DNA of 11,204 bases, taken from contig JANZKD010000046.1 in the NCBI GenBank assembly GCA_025061245.1, forward strand, positions 1 through 11,204. The letters are read 5' to 3'. The position numbers and the translations under genes are program-made. Position 1 is the first letter of the stretch; the number at the start of each line of letters is the position of its first letter. The notes beneath the pieces were generated by a model that had not been told where the DNA came from, ran no database searches, and saw nothing but the letters and a program-made list of their open reading frames with translations. This stretch comes from Candidatus Culexmicrobium profundum. GTDB lineage: Archaea; Thermoproteota; Methanomethylicia; Culexarchaeales; Culexmicrobiaceae. Positions 1 through 6,622 of the stretch are shown in pieces.

Positions 1-56
1 AAACCCTCCAAAAGCAAATTACAAAAAAGGCAGTTGGAATCAAATTTTAAATCCAT
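1..56 (-). CDS. Probable HIT-family (histidine triad) protein, N-terminal fragment
   Basis: Reading leftward from an ATG at 56, an open frame runs off the window edge after 18 full codons. The peptide has a CLFC motif at residues 9-12 followed by NLLLEG. This resembles the CxFCxI(V/L)xGE opening of HIT-family nucleotide hydrolases/transferases, where the CxxC pair often contributes to a zinc site. The histidine triad itself lies outside the window, so the call rests on about ten residues. A G-rich stretch (GGGGGT on the minus strand, about 62-67) sits a few bases upstream of the ATG and could act as a ribosome binding site. The gene diverges from the tRNA deacylase gene that starts at 150. 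Another CxxC zinc-ribbon protein is possible. Confidence 0.5.
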   Translation of the reverse strand, partial: MDLKFDSNCLFCNLLLEG

Positions 57-86
57 AATTAACCCCCAACTACTAAATTGAGAACA

Positions 87-95
87 TTATATAAA
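87..95. promoter_or_regulatory. TATA box, possibly shared by both divergent genes
   Basis: TTATATAAA is a good archaeal TATA box. With the usual spacing of about 26 bases it would start plus-strand transcription near 117, giving a leader of about 32 nt that holds GGAG at 138-141, 8 nt before the ATG at 150. The core TTATATAA (87-94) is a perfect palindrome. It also lies about 30 nt from the ATG of the leftward gene at 56, so it could serve both directions. The position is inferred from sequence only. Confidence 0.5.
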
Positions 96-149
96 GGTAA
101 AGGATAAACTAAAGCAACATGTAAGTAGTAATTTAATGGAGATACACAA

Positions 150-617
150 ATGAAAAAGAATGAAATAATAAAGAAATTCATTAAAGATAGGAATATTCAT
201 GCTGAGATATTATACTTTAAAGACACTGTTGAAAGTGTAGAAGCAGCTTCAAAGGCCTCTGGCATTCCACCTGAAAAGATAGTTAAAACATTACTAGTTA
301 AAGTAAATGGCGAAATAATTGCAGTTTTAATACCAGGAAATAATCGATTAGATTATAAGAAACTAAAGAAGGTAACCAATTCTAAGCGTGTAAGACTATT
401 ATATCCACATGAAGTAAAAAACATAAGTGGATTTAGAATAGGAGAAGTATCACCATTAACTCCACTATTCACTAAACTAAAGGTAATTGCAGACAGAAAA
501 ATACAAGATTTAGATGTAGTACTAGTAGGAGGAGGCACTTTAAAAAGTCTAGTAAAAATTAAAGTCAAAGAACTTATACGTGTAATAGATCCATTAATAA
601 CTGATGTCACGAAATAG
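150..617 (+). CDS. YbaK/EbsC-type aminoacyl-tRNA deacylase (ProRS-editing-domain protein)
   Basis: This is a free-standing trans-editing domain of the YbaK/ProX family. Family members hydrolyse mischarged tRNA, typically Cys-tRNA(Pro) or Ala-tRNA(Pro), in the cytoplasm. The 155 residues match the family's usual length and cover the whole domain. Visible features are the lysine of PPEKIVKTLLVK (K46, the position of the conserved catalytic-site lysine), the GFRIGEVSPL loop near residues 94-103, and the GGGTLKSLVKI segment near the C-terminus. The ATG at 150 is preceded by GGAG (138-141) at good spacing. The gene ends 11 nt before the nitroreductase gene, so the two are probably co-transcribed. 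Which mischarged tRNA it edits cannot be told from the sequence. The family assignment is firm. Confidence 0.9.
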   Translation: MKKNEIIKKFIKDRNIHAEILYFKDTVESVEAASKASGIPPEKIVKTLLVKVNGEIIAVLIPGNNRLDYKKLKKVTNSKRVRLLYPHEVKNISGFRIGEVSPLTPLFTKLKVIADRKIQDLDVVLVGGGTLKSLVKIKVKELIRVIDPLITDVTK

Positions 618-628
618 AGAGTGATAGA

Positions 629-1231
629 ATGGAGTTAATGAATGTAATTAATAGTAGAGCATCTGTGAGATGGTTTACAGATGAAAAGGTAAAAGATGAA
701 GATTTGGAAACCATATTAAAGGCAGCTACAAGAGCACCCACAGCTTTTGGAGCTGAACAATGGCTATTCATAGTTGTTAAAAAAGAAGATATTAGAAGAA
801 AAATTCATGAAATAATATTAAAAATACACCGAGAATACTATGAAAAAGCAAGAATAAGGAAAATAGATGAGAATAGACTTAAAAAACTAGTTGACAGATT
901 TAAAGAGGGACTTCACTTAGCACCAATATACATTGCGATTTATATTGATTTGAGAGAAAGAAAACTGAAAGACAAATATTTATGGTTAGAGGAAGAATTA
1001 GCTAAGCAAAGTGCATGTGCAGCAATAGAAAACCTAATACTAGCAGCACATAATCTTGGATATGGAACATGCTGGATAGGATTAGCACTACTCGCAGAAG
1101 AAGAATTAAAGGAAATATTAAATCCACCCGAAAACACGAAGTTAATAACCATAATTACACTAGGCAAACCGAAAATGGAACCTAAAGCAAAACCAAGAAA
1201 GCCATTAGAAGAAGTTATAAAGATAATTTAG
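629..1231 (+). CDS. Nitroreductase-family FMN-dependent oxidoreductase
   Basis: The 200-residue protein is a single-domain nitroreductase-fold flavoenzyme. Such proteins form cytoplasmic dimers that bind FMN and use NAD(P)H to reduce quinones, nitro compounds, flavins or other substrates. The N-terminal SRASVRWF stretch (about residues 9-16) supplies the FMN-phosphate-binding arginines. APTAFGAEQW (about 36-45) is the second FMN-contact segment. GYGTCWIG (about 144-151) is the C-terminal flavin-binding loop. The ATG at 629 follows GAGAGTGAT at about 617-625. It is the second gene of a likely operon with the tRNA deacylase 11 nt upstream. Its TAG shares bases with the stop of the convergent endonuclease III gene. 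The physiological substrate is unknown. Confidence 0.9.
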   Translation: MELMNVINSRASVRWFTDEKVKDEDLETILKAATRAPTAFGAEQWLFIVVKKEDIRRKIHEIILKIHREYYEKARIRKIDENRLKKLVDRFKEGLHLAPIYIAIYIDLRERKLKDKYLWLEEELAKQSACAAIENLILAAHNLGYGTCWIGLALLAEEELKEILNPPENTKLITIITLGKPKMEPKAKPRKPLEEVIKII

Positions 1232-1971
1232 CCACCAACTCCACTCAAACCATAATTACATAAATTTTTTATCGGACATTCAAAACATAAAGGTTTTTTA
1301 GCTTTACAATACTTTCTCCCAAGCGCTATTAAAAGTAAATGTGCTTCTAAATAATTTTCAGGTCTAAAGAAATTCATTAATGCGGATCTAATCTCCTCAT
1401 AAGTAGCATTCATAGAAACAAAGCCAATACGCTTAGAAACACGCTCCACATGCCTATCAACAGGAAAGGTCGGCATCTTACCACACATAAGCAAGAGAAC
1501 ATCAGCAGTCTTCCTCCCAATACCAGGCAGAGCTAATAATGCTTCCCTAGCATCCTTCAATGGAAGTCTAAATATTGAATTAAAATCACCATTAAACTTA
1601 CGTAATATAGCCTCCGAAATCAACTTAATAGTCCTACTCTTCCTATAATACATTCCTGAAGACTTTATTGCCTCAATAATCTCATCTAAGGAAATTGAAG
1701 CAAAAACTTCTGGTTTGATTTTAAATTTCCTCGACAAGACGTCAAAGGCTTTAATTGCATTTTTATCAGAAGTATTCTGGGTTAAAATAGTCGTAACTAA
1801 AACTGAAAATAGATCACCATAATCCCTATAAACCTTTAAGGCTGCAAAGTCATTAACATTAATAGACAAGCTTCCTTTTAACAAGAGGAGAAAATCGTCT
1901 GAACTAATCGACAGCATGGCAATCCAGCTCCCAAATACAATAATAGTGTAAAATACCATATAAGTGAGCAT
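1228..1971 (-). CDS. nth: Endonuclease III (HhH-GPD DNA glycosylase/AP lyase, Fe-S)
   Basis: This bifunctional base-excision-repair enzyme removes oxidised pyrimidines and nicks the abasic site. The HhH motif LPGIGRKTAD (about 148-157) carries the catalytic lysine (K154), and FPVDRH supplies the catalytic aspartate (D172). The C-terminus has the canonical 4Fe-4S loop C-x6-C-x2-C-x5-C (C222, C229, C232, C238). TILTQNTSDKNA (about 61-72) is typical of archaeal Nth. The coordinates give the longest form, 247 aa. Its first 18 residues (MLTYMVFYTIIVFGSWIA) are hydrophobic and unlike the family. The ATG at 1917 would give a more usual 229 aa, with GGGAG about 10 nt upstream, and may be the true start. 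The gene is convergent with the nitroreductase gene, overlapping it by 4 bp at the stops. Confidence 0.93.
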   Translation of the reverse strand: MLTYMVFYTIIVFGSWIAMLSISSDDFLLLLKGSLSINVNDFAALKVYRDYGDLFSVLVTTILTQNTSDKNAIKAFDVLSRKFKIKPEVFASISLDEIIEAIKSSGMYYRKSRTIKLISEAILRKFNGDFNSIFRLPLKDAREALLALPGIGRKTADVLLLMCGKMPTFPVDRHVERVSKRIGFVSMNATYEEIRSALMNFFRPENYLEAHLLLIALGRKYCKAKKPLCFECPIKNLCNYGLSGVGG

Positions 1972-2210
1972 AAGACATAAACCCGCTTAACTCATTTTAA
2001 CGAAATGAAAACTAACATAAAAGTATTAAAAATAAAATCATTACTAGACCATAAATTTAGAAAACTAGAACTAACATTACAATATAAGAGTTACAATGAA
2101 AAATTTTATAAAATATAATATCTAAGCAAGCTATTATACATATTTTGATTAAGTTTAATAATATAAAATATAAATAGAACTTAAACAAAGAATACATAAA
2201 AGGTGATTTA
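1972..2210. other. Divergent AT-rich intergenic region
   Basis: These 239 bases separate endonuclease III (leftward) from the ACT-V4R gene (rightward). They are very AT-rich with several TATA-like stretches. No open frame with protein-like composition and no RNA gene is apparent. The region presumably contains the promoters of both flanking genes. Confidence 0.5.
2161..2175 (+). promoter_or_regulatory. TATA-like promoter element of the ACT-V4R gene
   Basis: ATATAAAATATAAAT lies 36-50 bases upstream of the ATG at 2211. It would place a start site near 2190-2195, leaving a short leader that contains the ribosome binding site AGGTGAT (2201-2207). The surrounding region is uniformly AT-rich, so the exact box is uncertain. 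Confidence 0.4.
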
Positions 2211-3017
2211 ATGCCCATATACTTAGACCTACCATTAGTAATAGACACCCAAGGAAAAGACGTTTACCTCTTCCTAATAGAATTAAAAGATGTACCAGGA
2301 GCACTAGAAAAATTAACGAATGTGATAGCTGAAAATAATATTGATATTAGATCTACAATTCTGATACCATCAGTTGAAAAAATAGGAACAGGACACGCTC
2401 TAATGTATATGGATTTCAATAGAAGCAATATAACTCCACAAAAACTATCCAGAAAAATAAAAGAGTTAGACGTTGTTTTAAATGTAGATTATGAAGCCCC
2501 AAAATATGGAAACTACATAGTAAACACATTTAGTTTTCCATTAGGAGTCATGAGAGAAAGAGCAGTAATATTCAGAGTTGACTGGCTAAGAAACCTATTT
2601 AAACGATTTGAAAAAAAATTTGGTAGCGGCGGAAAAACATTCCTCTTCTACATGGGATTAGAGGGAGGAAGAAGTGCAGCCGCAGAAATAAGAGAAAAAA
2701 CAAAGCTAACAGGAAAAGAACTAGTAGAAGCAATACTTAAAATGCTACAAGCACTAGGCCATGGAATATTTAAAATAGAAAAATGCGATCTAGAAAAACT
2801 TGAAATCATAATTACAGCTAAAGAACTATATGAATGCCTACCATCAAACAAAGATATAGATGAAGGAAGCCAATTCTTCAGAGGATACCTAAGCGGCGTA
2901 CTAACTGAAGCCTTCAAACAAGACCTAGTTGCAATGGAAGTAAAATGCATATCGAGAGGAGATCAATATTGCGAATTCCATGCACAAAAAACAAAGTATA
3001 CCAAATGGCTATCCTAA
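2211..3017 (+). CDS. ACT-V4R two-domain ligand-sensing protein
   Basis: The 268-residue soluble protein has two recognisable parts. Residues about 17-90 form an ACT domain (DVYLFLIELKDVPGALEKL, then ENNIDI), the fold that commonly binds amino acids. Residues about 105-262 match the V4R fold, which ends in the signature GYLSGVL...EVKCISRGDQYCEF. V4R domains bind small hydrophobic ligands or act in bacteriochlorophyll and hydrocarbon-responsive proteins. By recollection of MopR/DmpR-type V4R structures, zinc is held by Cys, Glu, Cys, Cys. Here E243, C246 and C254 are in place, but the first cysteine position aligns with S220, while C209 lies 11 residues upstream. There is no DNA-binding domain, so it may act through a partner. 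The start is well supported by AGGTGAT at 2201-2207. Ligand and partner are unknown. Confidence 0.82.
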   Translation: MPIYLDLPLVIDTQGKDVYLFLIELKDVPGALEKLTNVIAENNIDIRSTILIPSVEKIGTGHALMYMDFNRSNITPQKLSRKIKELDVVLNVDYEAPKYGNYIVNTFSFPLGVMRERAVIFRVDWLRNLFKRFEKKFGSGGKTFLFYMGLEGGRSAAAEIREKTKLTGKELVEAILKMLQALGHGIFKIEKCDLEKLEIIITAKELYECLPSNKDIDEGSQFFRGYLSGVLTEAFKQDLVAMEVKCISRGDQYCEFHAQKTKYTKWLS

Positions 3018-3081
3018 AGCTAATTTATCAAACAAAATAAGTTATATTTCATATGCACACTAAATACTTAATCGTGAAAAC

Positions 3082-4071
3082 ATGATGAAACTTTTAGAAT
3101 TAGATTTTAAAGATGCACTCAACACTGGAAAATTAATAATAATAAAACTTCTCAACATAAAGCCCAATGAAAAGGTCTTGATAATTGCAGATTCAGAAAC
3201 AAATAGAAAAATGATTGAATCTCTAATATCAACACTTGAACACATAGGAGCAGAGTACATGTTATCAATAATACCAAGAAAACTAAAAGACCACACCACT
3301 CTGCCATCAATAGCCCAAAAATGTCTAAGCGAAGCAGACGTAGTAATAGGGCTCACTAAAGCATCTGCGGCACCATCATACGACCCAGAAGTTGCAAGAC
3401 TACTCAAAGAGAAGAAAATTAGATACATGTCCATGGTATTAAGAGACTTAAGCAACTGGACTGAAGGAGCAGCACTAGCAGACTACGACATCGTATATGA
3501 GAAGGCTAAAAAACTATCAAATGCACTACAAAATAGAGAAGTCGTAGAGTTAGAAAGCGAGTCAGGCACAAAATTAAGAGCATTAATGAAAAATAGCAGG
3601 ATAATTATTGAGGCTGGATTCGCAACAAAGCCAGGAGAATCAGCAGCCTTCTCAGATGGAGAAGTATCCTTCACACCAACTGAGGGAACAGCTGAAGGAA
3701 CAGTCGTAATAGACGGACCAATCACCTATCTAGGCAAATTAAGCAAACCACTAAAACTAACCATAAAGAAAGGAAAAGTAGTAAATGTGGAGGGAGGAAA
3801 AGAAGCTGAAACAATAAAGAAATGGCTAAAAGAAGTAGAAAACTTCAACAACTTCGCAGAAATAGGCATTGGAGTCAACTATGCAGCTAGAAAAAACGGA
3901 GACTGGCAAGAAGAAAAGAAAAAAGAAGGAAACATCCACATAGCTCTAGGAGACAACATATATTATGGCGGAACCATAAAATGCAACCTCCACGTCGACA
4001 TGGTAATATACAATGCAACACTAAAAGCAGATGGAGAAACAATAGTGAAAAATGGAAAACTACTCATATAA
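3082..4071 (+). CDS. M29 aminopeptidase / NicX-like metallo-hydrolase
   Basis: The 329-residue protein resembles the aminopeptidase T (M29, COG2309) family, which also includes the short NicX-type 2,5-dihydroxypyridine dioxygenases. The C-terminal half carries the family's metal-site landmarks. These are FSDGEVSFTPTEGTAEG (E194), NFAEIGIGVN (E260), then NIHIALGDN (H286) and LHVDMV (H304 and D306, the H-x-D pair). The N-terminal half is a Rossmann-like domain of about 150 residues (KVLIIADSETNRK, ADVVIGLTKAS). At about 330 residues it is shorter than classical M29 peptidases (about 400) and closer to the NicX-like branch, so peptidase activity is not certain. Two consecutive ATG codons (3082, 3085) open the gene, and TATATTT at 3043-3049 is a candidate TATA box. 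It lies 64 nt after the ACT-V4R gene on the same strand. Confidence 0.8.
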   Translation: MMKLLELDFKDALNTGKLIIIKLLNIKPNEKVLIIADSETNRKMIESLISTLEHIGAEYMLSIIPRKLKDHTTLPSIAQKCLSEADVVIGLTKASAAPSYDPEVARLLKEKKIRYMSMVLRDLSNWTEGAALADYDIVYEKAKKLSNALQNREVVELESESGTKLRALMKNSRIIIEAGFATKPGESAAFSDGEVSFTPTEGTAEGTVVIDGPITYLGKLSKPLKLTIKKGKVVNVEGGKEAETIKKWLKEVENFNNFAEIGIGVNYAARKNGDWQEEKKKEGNIHIALGDNIYYGGTIKCNLHVDMVIYNATLKADGETIVKNGKLLI

Positions 4072-4130
4072 ATCACAAATCAGCAAAACTAAAACTCAAA
4101 ATTTAAGTTGAGAAATAAAAGTAACTAACA

Positions 4131-4331
4131 ATGATGAAACTAGGAAAACCAGACCCCGAAGGGTACTACATAATCATAGCGAAAAAGGAGGCAAAAGACA
4201 TTATAAACAAATATGGAGACATAATAATCGAAAGCCATGGAGAAGAAATTATAATTAAAACAAAATCAAGAAGCACTGGAAAGCATATTCTAAGAAGATT
4301 ATCACAACTCAAGCTAATAGTAAATCCTTAG
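4131..4331 (+). CDS. Small hypothetical protein (66 aa)
   Basis: I do not recognise this gene. The 66-residue product is soluble and rich in Lys, Glu and Ile. It shows alternating strand-like segments (GYYIIIAKK, GDIIIESHGEEIIIKTKS) followed by a basic helix (STGKHILRRLSQLK), suggesting a compact alpha/beta fold. There are no cysteines, no membrane segment and no signal peptide. It opens with the same ATGATGAAACT as the upstream M29-like gene, 59 nt away. No clear ribosome binding site precedes it, so it may be leaderless or read from the upstream transcript. Its protein-like composition and lack of a competing frame support it as real. The basic C-terminal helix would be compatible with nucleic-acid binding, but that is speculation. 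Confidence 0.6.
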   Translation: MMKLGKPDPEGYYIIIAKKEAKDIINKYGDIIIESHGEEIIIKTKSRSTGKHILRRLSQLKLIVNP

Positions 4332-4410
4332 TCACAAAAATGAAATTAATAATAAAGGCAATAATGCAATCAAAAATTATTAATTATCCTACAAATATTT
4401 ATAAAAGAAA

Positions 4411-5139
4411 ATGACAAAAAACAAACTCATCCACGATAATAGAATTCTATTCATCATAATCTATCTACTCGCTCCAATCCAAGTTCAAATTTATGAAGGA
4501 TATTTTACCTATGGACTCTTCTCATGGGGTCGTATAACCCTGAACCCAACACTCTATAAGATAAAACCATTTTTCATGCTAAATCCAGAGAAAATTGGAT
4601 ACTTCCATCCATGGCTAGGTCTCCCACTATATATCTTCACAGTAATCATGAACATTAATTTAATAGTAAATTTACTCTCAATACTTGCAGAATACAAATT
4701 CAAGTTTAAAAAACTAATTGAAATACTAAAAATCGTAATAATAATCATTGATCTAGCATCACTCATGATGGTGCCTGTAGGCTACATATTAACCGCATAC
4801 TTGATAGGGTATAGTCCTCAAGTAATATTGACTATAGCTATCACTGTCACTATACCACCGTTCAACTTTACAACACCAGGACTACTCTACAAGATCAGCC
4901 AGCAAGTATTGCCACTACAAAGAACTATTAAAAAAGAGAAAGTAGACATCTTCCAACAAATAAAAATAAATCCAAAATTAAATTTAAAATACATCAAACT
5001 AATTGAAATCTACAAAACAAAATATTCACACAACCCAGAAGGAGTATTAAAATATCATATTAATCGCGAGTTTGAGAAGGAATGCAATATTGAAACGGTA
5101 TTAGATAAATTATTAGAAAAATACGAAAGCAAAGTATAA
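4411..5139 (+). CDS. Four-helix integral membrane protein of unknown function
   Basis: I do not recognise this 242-residue protein. Hydrophobic segments lie at about 11-28, 69-93, 103-132 (long, perhaps kinked at PVG 122-124) and 135-152. About 40 polar and aromatic residues form a loop between the first two (YEGYFTYGLFSWGRITLNP...PEKIGYFHPWLG), probably facing outward. Residues 161-242 are charged, helical and presumably cytoplasmic (KYHINREFEKECN...LLEKYES). No catalytic motif is visible. The ATG at 4411 lacks a ribosome binding site. A TATA-like ATTTATAAAAG at 4397-4407 lies too close to serve this start, so the gene may be read from the upstream promoter. The 3' end abuts the remnant of a minus-strand acetyltransferase gene. 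Confidence 0.72.
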   Translation: MTKNKLIHDNRILFIIIYLLAPIQVQIYEGYFTYGLFSWGRITLNPTLYKIKPFFMLNPEKIGYFHPWLGLPLYIFTVIMNINLIVNLLSILAEYKFKFKKLIEILKIVIIIIDLASLMMVPVGYILTAYLIGYSPQVILTIAITVTIPPFNFTTPGLLYKISQQVLPLQRTIKKEKVDIFQQIKINPKLNLKYIKLIEIYKTKYSHNPEGVLKYHINREFEKECNIETVLDKLLEKYESKV

Positions 5140-5606
5140 TTGCTCATTTAAATTTTCATCAAATACTTCATCAAAATTGATACAGTTAAATTTCTATAAG
5201 AAATTTAAAGCCTTCTCTTCATTTTGGCTCATGGCGAAACATATGCTTCTATATCCAAGTGATTTTATCCTCTTAATTAGAGTACTAATTAAACTTGCTC
5301 CTATACCTTATACCTCTAAATTCTTTATGAACAACTATTGTTTCAAGCCAGCCATTTCAGCCAAACCACCACCTAAAAATTAGAAATCAACAATAGTACT
5401 GTCTAATTCAGCAATCAGAATAGTAGTAGTCCGCCTATTTTCAAGACCTCTTCTTCATCTTCTAGAAACATGCTCTTCATAAGCCTTCCTAGCCTCATCA
5501 AAACCTTCATATTCTCTCCAAAAGGCATTTAGAGCTATTTCAATTATTCTCTTGATATCATCTGCCTTTACATTTCTAATTTTAGTTTAGACGCGTCTAA
5601 AATCAT
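5140..5606 (-). pseudogene. Decayed GNAT-family N-acetyltransferase gene
   Basis: Read on the minus strand, this apparently empty region translates into an almost complete GNAT acetyltransferase broken by several lesions. An ATG at 5606, preceded by GGAG (5614-5617) with 7-nt spacing, begins MILDASK. One missing base in an A-run (5580-5583) separates this from KIRNVKADDIKRIIEIALNAF. An in-frame TGA (5455-5457) follows. After it come TTTILIAELDSTIVDF (strands before the acetyl-CoA site), TAA (5380-5382), a frameshift near 5351 into WLETIVVHKEFRG, an extra base near 5305-5309, and then GIGASLISTLIKRIKSLGYR. RG-GIGASL corresponds to the GNAT acetyl-CoA-binding motif R-G-x-G-I/A. NEEKALNF, TAG (5194-5196) and KF match the usual C-terminal helix and strand. 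The 3' limit is approximate. It lies downstream of the OGG1-like gene in the same direction. Confidence 0.85.
5586..5601. repeat. Perfect 16-bp palindrome
   Basis: TTTAGACGCGTCTAAA is a perfect palindrome with a GC-rich core in an AT-rich setting. It overlaps codons about 2-7 of the decayed acetyltransferase gene, between that gene and the 3' end of the OGG1-like gene. It could be a protein-binding site or chance. Confidence 0.6.
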
Positions 5607-5634
5607 TGATATTCTCCAATATGACTAATAACTA

Positions 5635-6564
5635 TTAGCTATATCTTTTAATCTTACTACCTGCAAGATAAGTCAACGTTTGGATCCATCCACTCAATTT
5701 CCCGAAAATTTCTGTTAATTGCTTTCTTAAACACAGATTGTTTAGGCTTAATGGGCAGATAGGAAGTTTTAAGAGCTTACTTTCATTTTCATTGCATACA
5801 TATTTTAAGCATAAATTTTTAGTTGGAAGTTTAAATTTATCAACCCAATTAAAACATCTAGTAGCTTTAACTAAGTGCGTATCAACTGGAAGAATCTCAG
5901 GTTCCTGTCTAGTAAATAGCAAGGTGGCATCAGCAACTTTAGGTCCAACACCCCAACAATACATTAACTTCCTTCTCAAAATAAATGAAGACTCATTTAA
6001 CATAATTTTATCACCATAAAGTGCTAGATAATCCTTTAACGTTCTTTTTAAATGGAAAATTTGATAACTTGAACCAATAATTGAAAGCTCTCTCAACGAT
6101 AAATTTGCAATAACTTTAAAGTCGCATCTAAATGAACTCCATAATCTATGAAACCATTTTTTAACAAAAACTTCATATCTAGTCCTTTTAGATAAGAGTG
6201 CACCTATGAAAATTAAATTAAAATCCCTAGGAGAAATCGCAAGTCTAACGCCTGGAAACATTTTTGAGAGCTGTGATACTGATTCTCTAACTTTCTTTGA
6301 AAGATTACCCAAGTAATGTTCAAAGGGATTATGCCATAACCCCGATTCTAACTTAACTTCATCAATAAACATTTTATAATCCAAATCACCATTGTATTCA
6401 GCAATTAGAAAATTGCCTTCTTGCTTAAGTTTAAAACTACCTGCAAGAAAGCCTATCTTTTTAATCCACCATCCATTAACTTTCTCATATAGACTAGATA
6501 AAAATGATGGCTTCATAGTTAAATCCAAATTATACGGCTCTTCAATTTCAATTACAATTTTCAT
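5635..6564 (-). CDS. OGG1-like HhH-GPD DNA glycosylase
   Basis: The 309-residue protein has an N-terminal beta-rich domain (about 1-75) and an all-helical HhH-GPD domain, as in OGG1/AlkA-type (COG0122) base-excision glycosylases. The HhH motif CWGVGPKVADATLLF (203-217) carries the catalytic lysine position of bifunctional OGG1 enzymes (K209, as in GTKVADC), and PVDTH supplies the aspartate (D228). It probably excises oxidised purines such as 8-oxoguanine, but specificity is inferred. Beyond the HhH core are four cysteines, C252, C257, C270 and C278 (spacings x4, x12, x7). They resemble a variant metal or Fe-S loop rather than the canonical Nth pattern. The ATG at 6564 is preferred over the TTG one codon earlier. 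The gene diverges from the radical SAM gene and was followed by the now-decayed GNAT gene. Confidence 0.85.
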   Translation of the reverse strand: MKIVIEIEEPYNLDLTMKPSFLSSLYEKVNGWWIKKIGFLAGSFKLKQEGNFLIAEYNGDLDYKMFIDEVKLESGLWHNPFEHYLGNLSKKVRESVSQLSKMFPGVRLAISPRDFNLIFIGALLSKRTRYEVFVKKWFHRLWSSFRCDFKVIANLSLRELSIIGSSYQIFHLKRTLKDYLALYGDKIMLNESSFILRRKLMYCWGVGPKVADATLLFTRQEPEILPVDTHLVKATRCFNWVDKFKLPTKNLCLKYVCNENESKLLKLPICPLSLNNLCLRKQLTEIFGKLSGWIQTLTYLAGSKIKRYS

Positions 6565-6622
6565 CAAGTAAAATTAGCAATATTAATTTACTCAAAACTT
6601 TCTATCATATATGGCGTGACAG

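Noticed and set aside
2057..2248. Minus-strand open frame of 63 codons in the divergent intergenic region
   Set aside because: It is an AT-driven hydrophobic frame without a ribosome binding site, and it overlaps the well-supported start of the ACT-V4R gene.
3082..3088. ATGATGA resembling a C box of a C/D guide RNA (also at 4131-4137)
   Set aside because: Both are double start codons of genes, and I found no convincing D box (CTGA) at suitable spacing.
4340..4414. 24-codon plus-strand frame whose stop overlaps the membrane-protein ATG (ATGA)
   Set aside because: It is very short, with no ribosome binding site and composition like the surrounding AT-rich DNA. The overlap is probably coincidental.
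5177..5383. Plus-strand open frame of 68 codons
   Set aside because: It lies opposite the decayed GNAT gene, and its translation shows no domain. The minus-strand coding traces explain the open frame.
5635..6567. TTG at 6567 as start of the OGG1-like gene
   Set aside because: An ATG lies one codon downstream with equal context, so the TTG is unnecessary.
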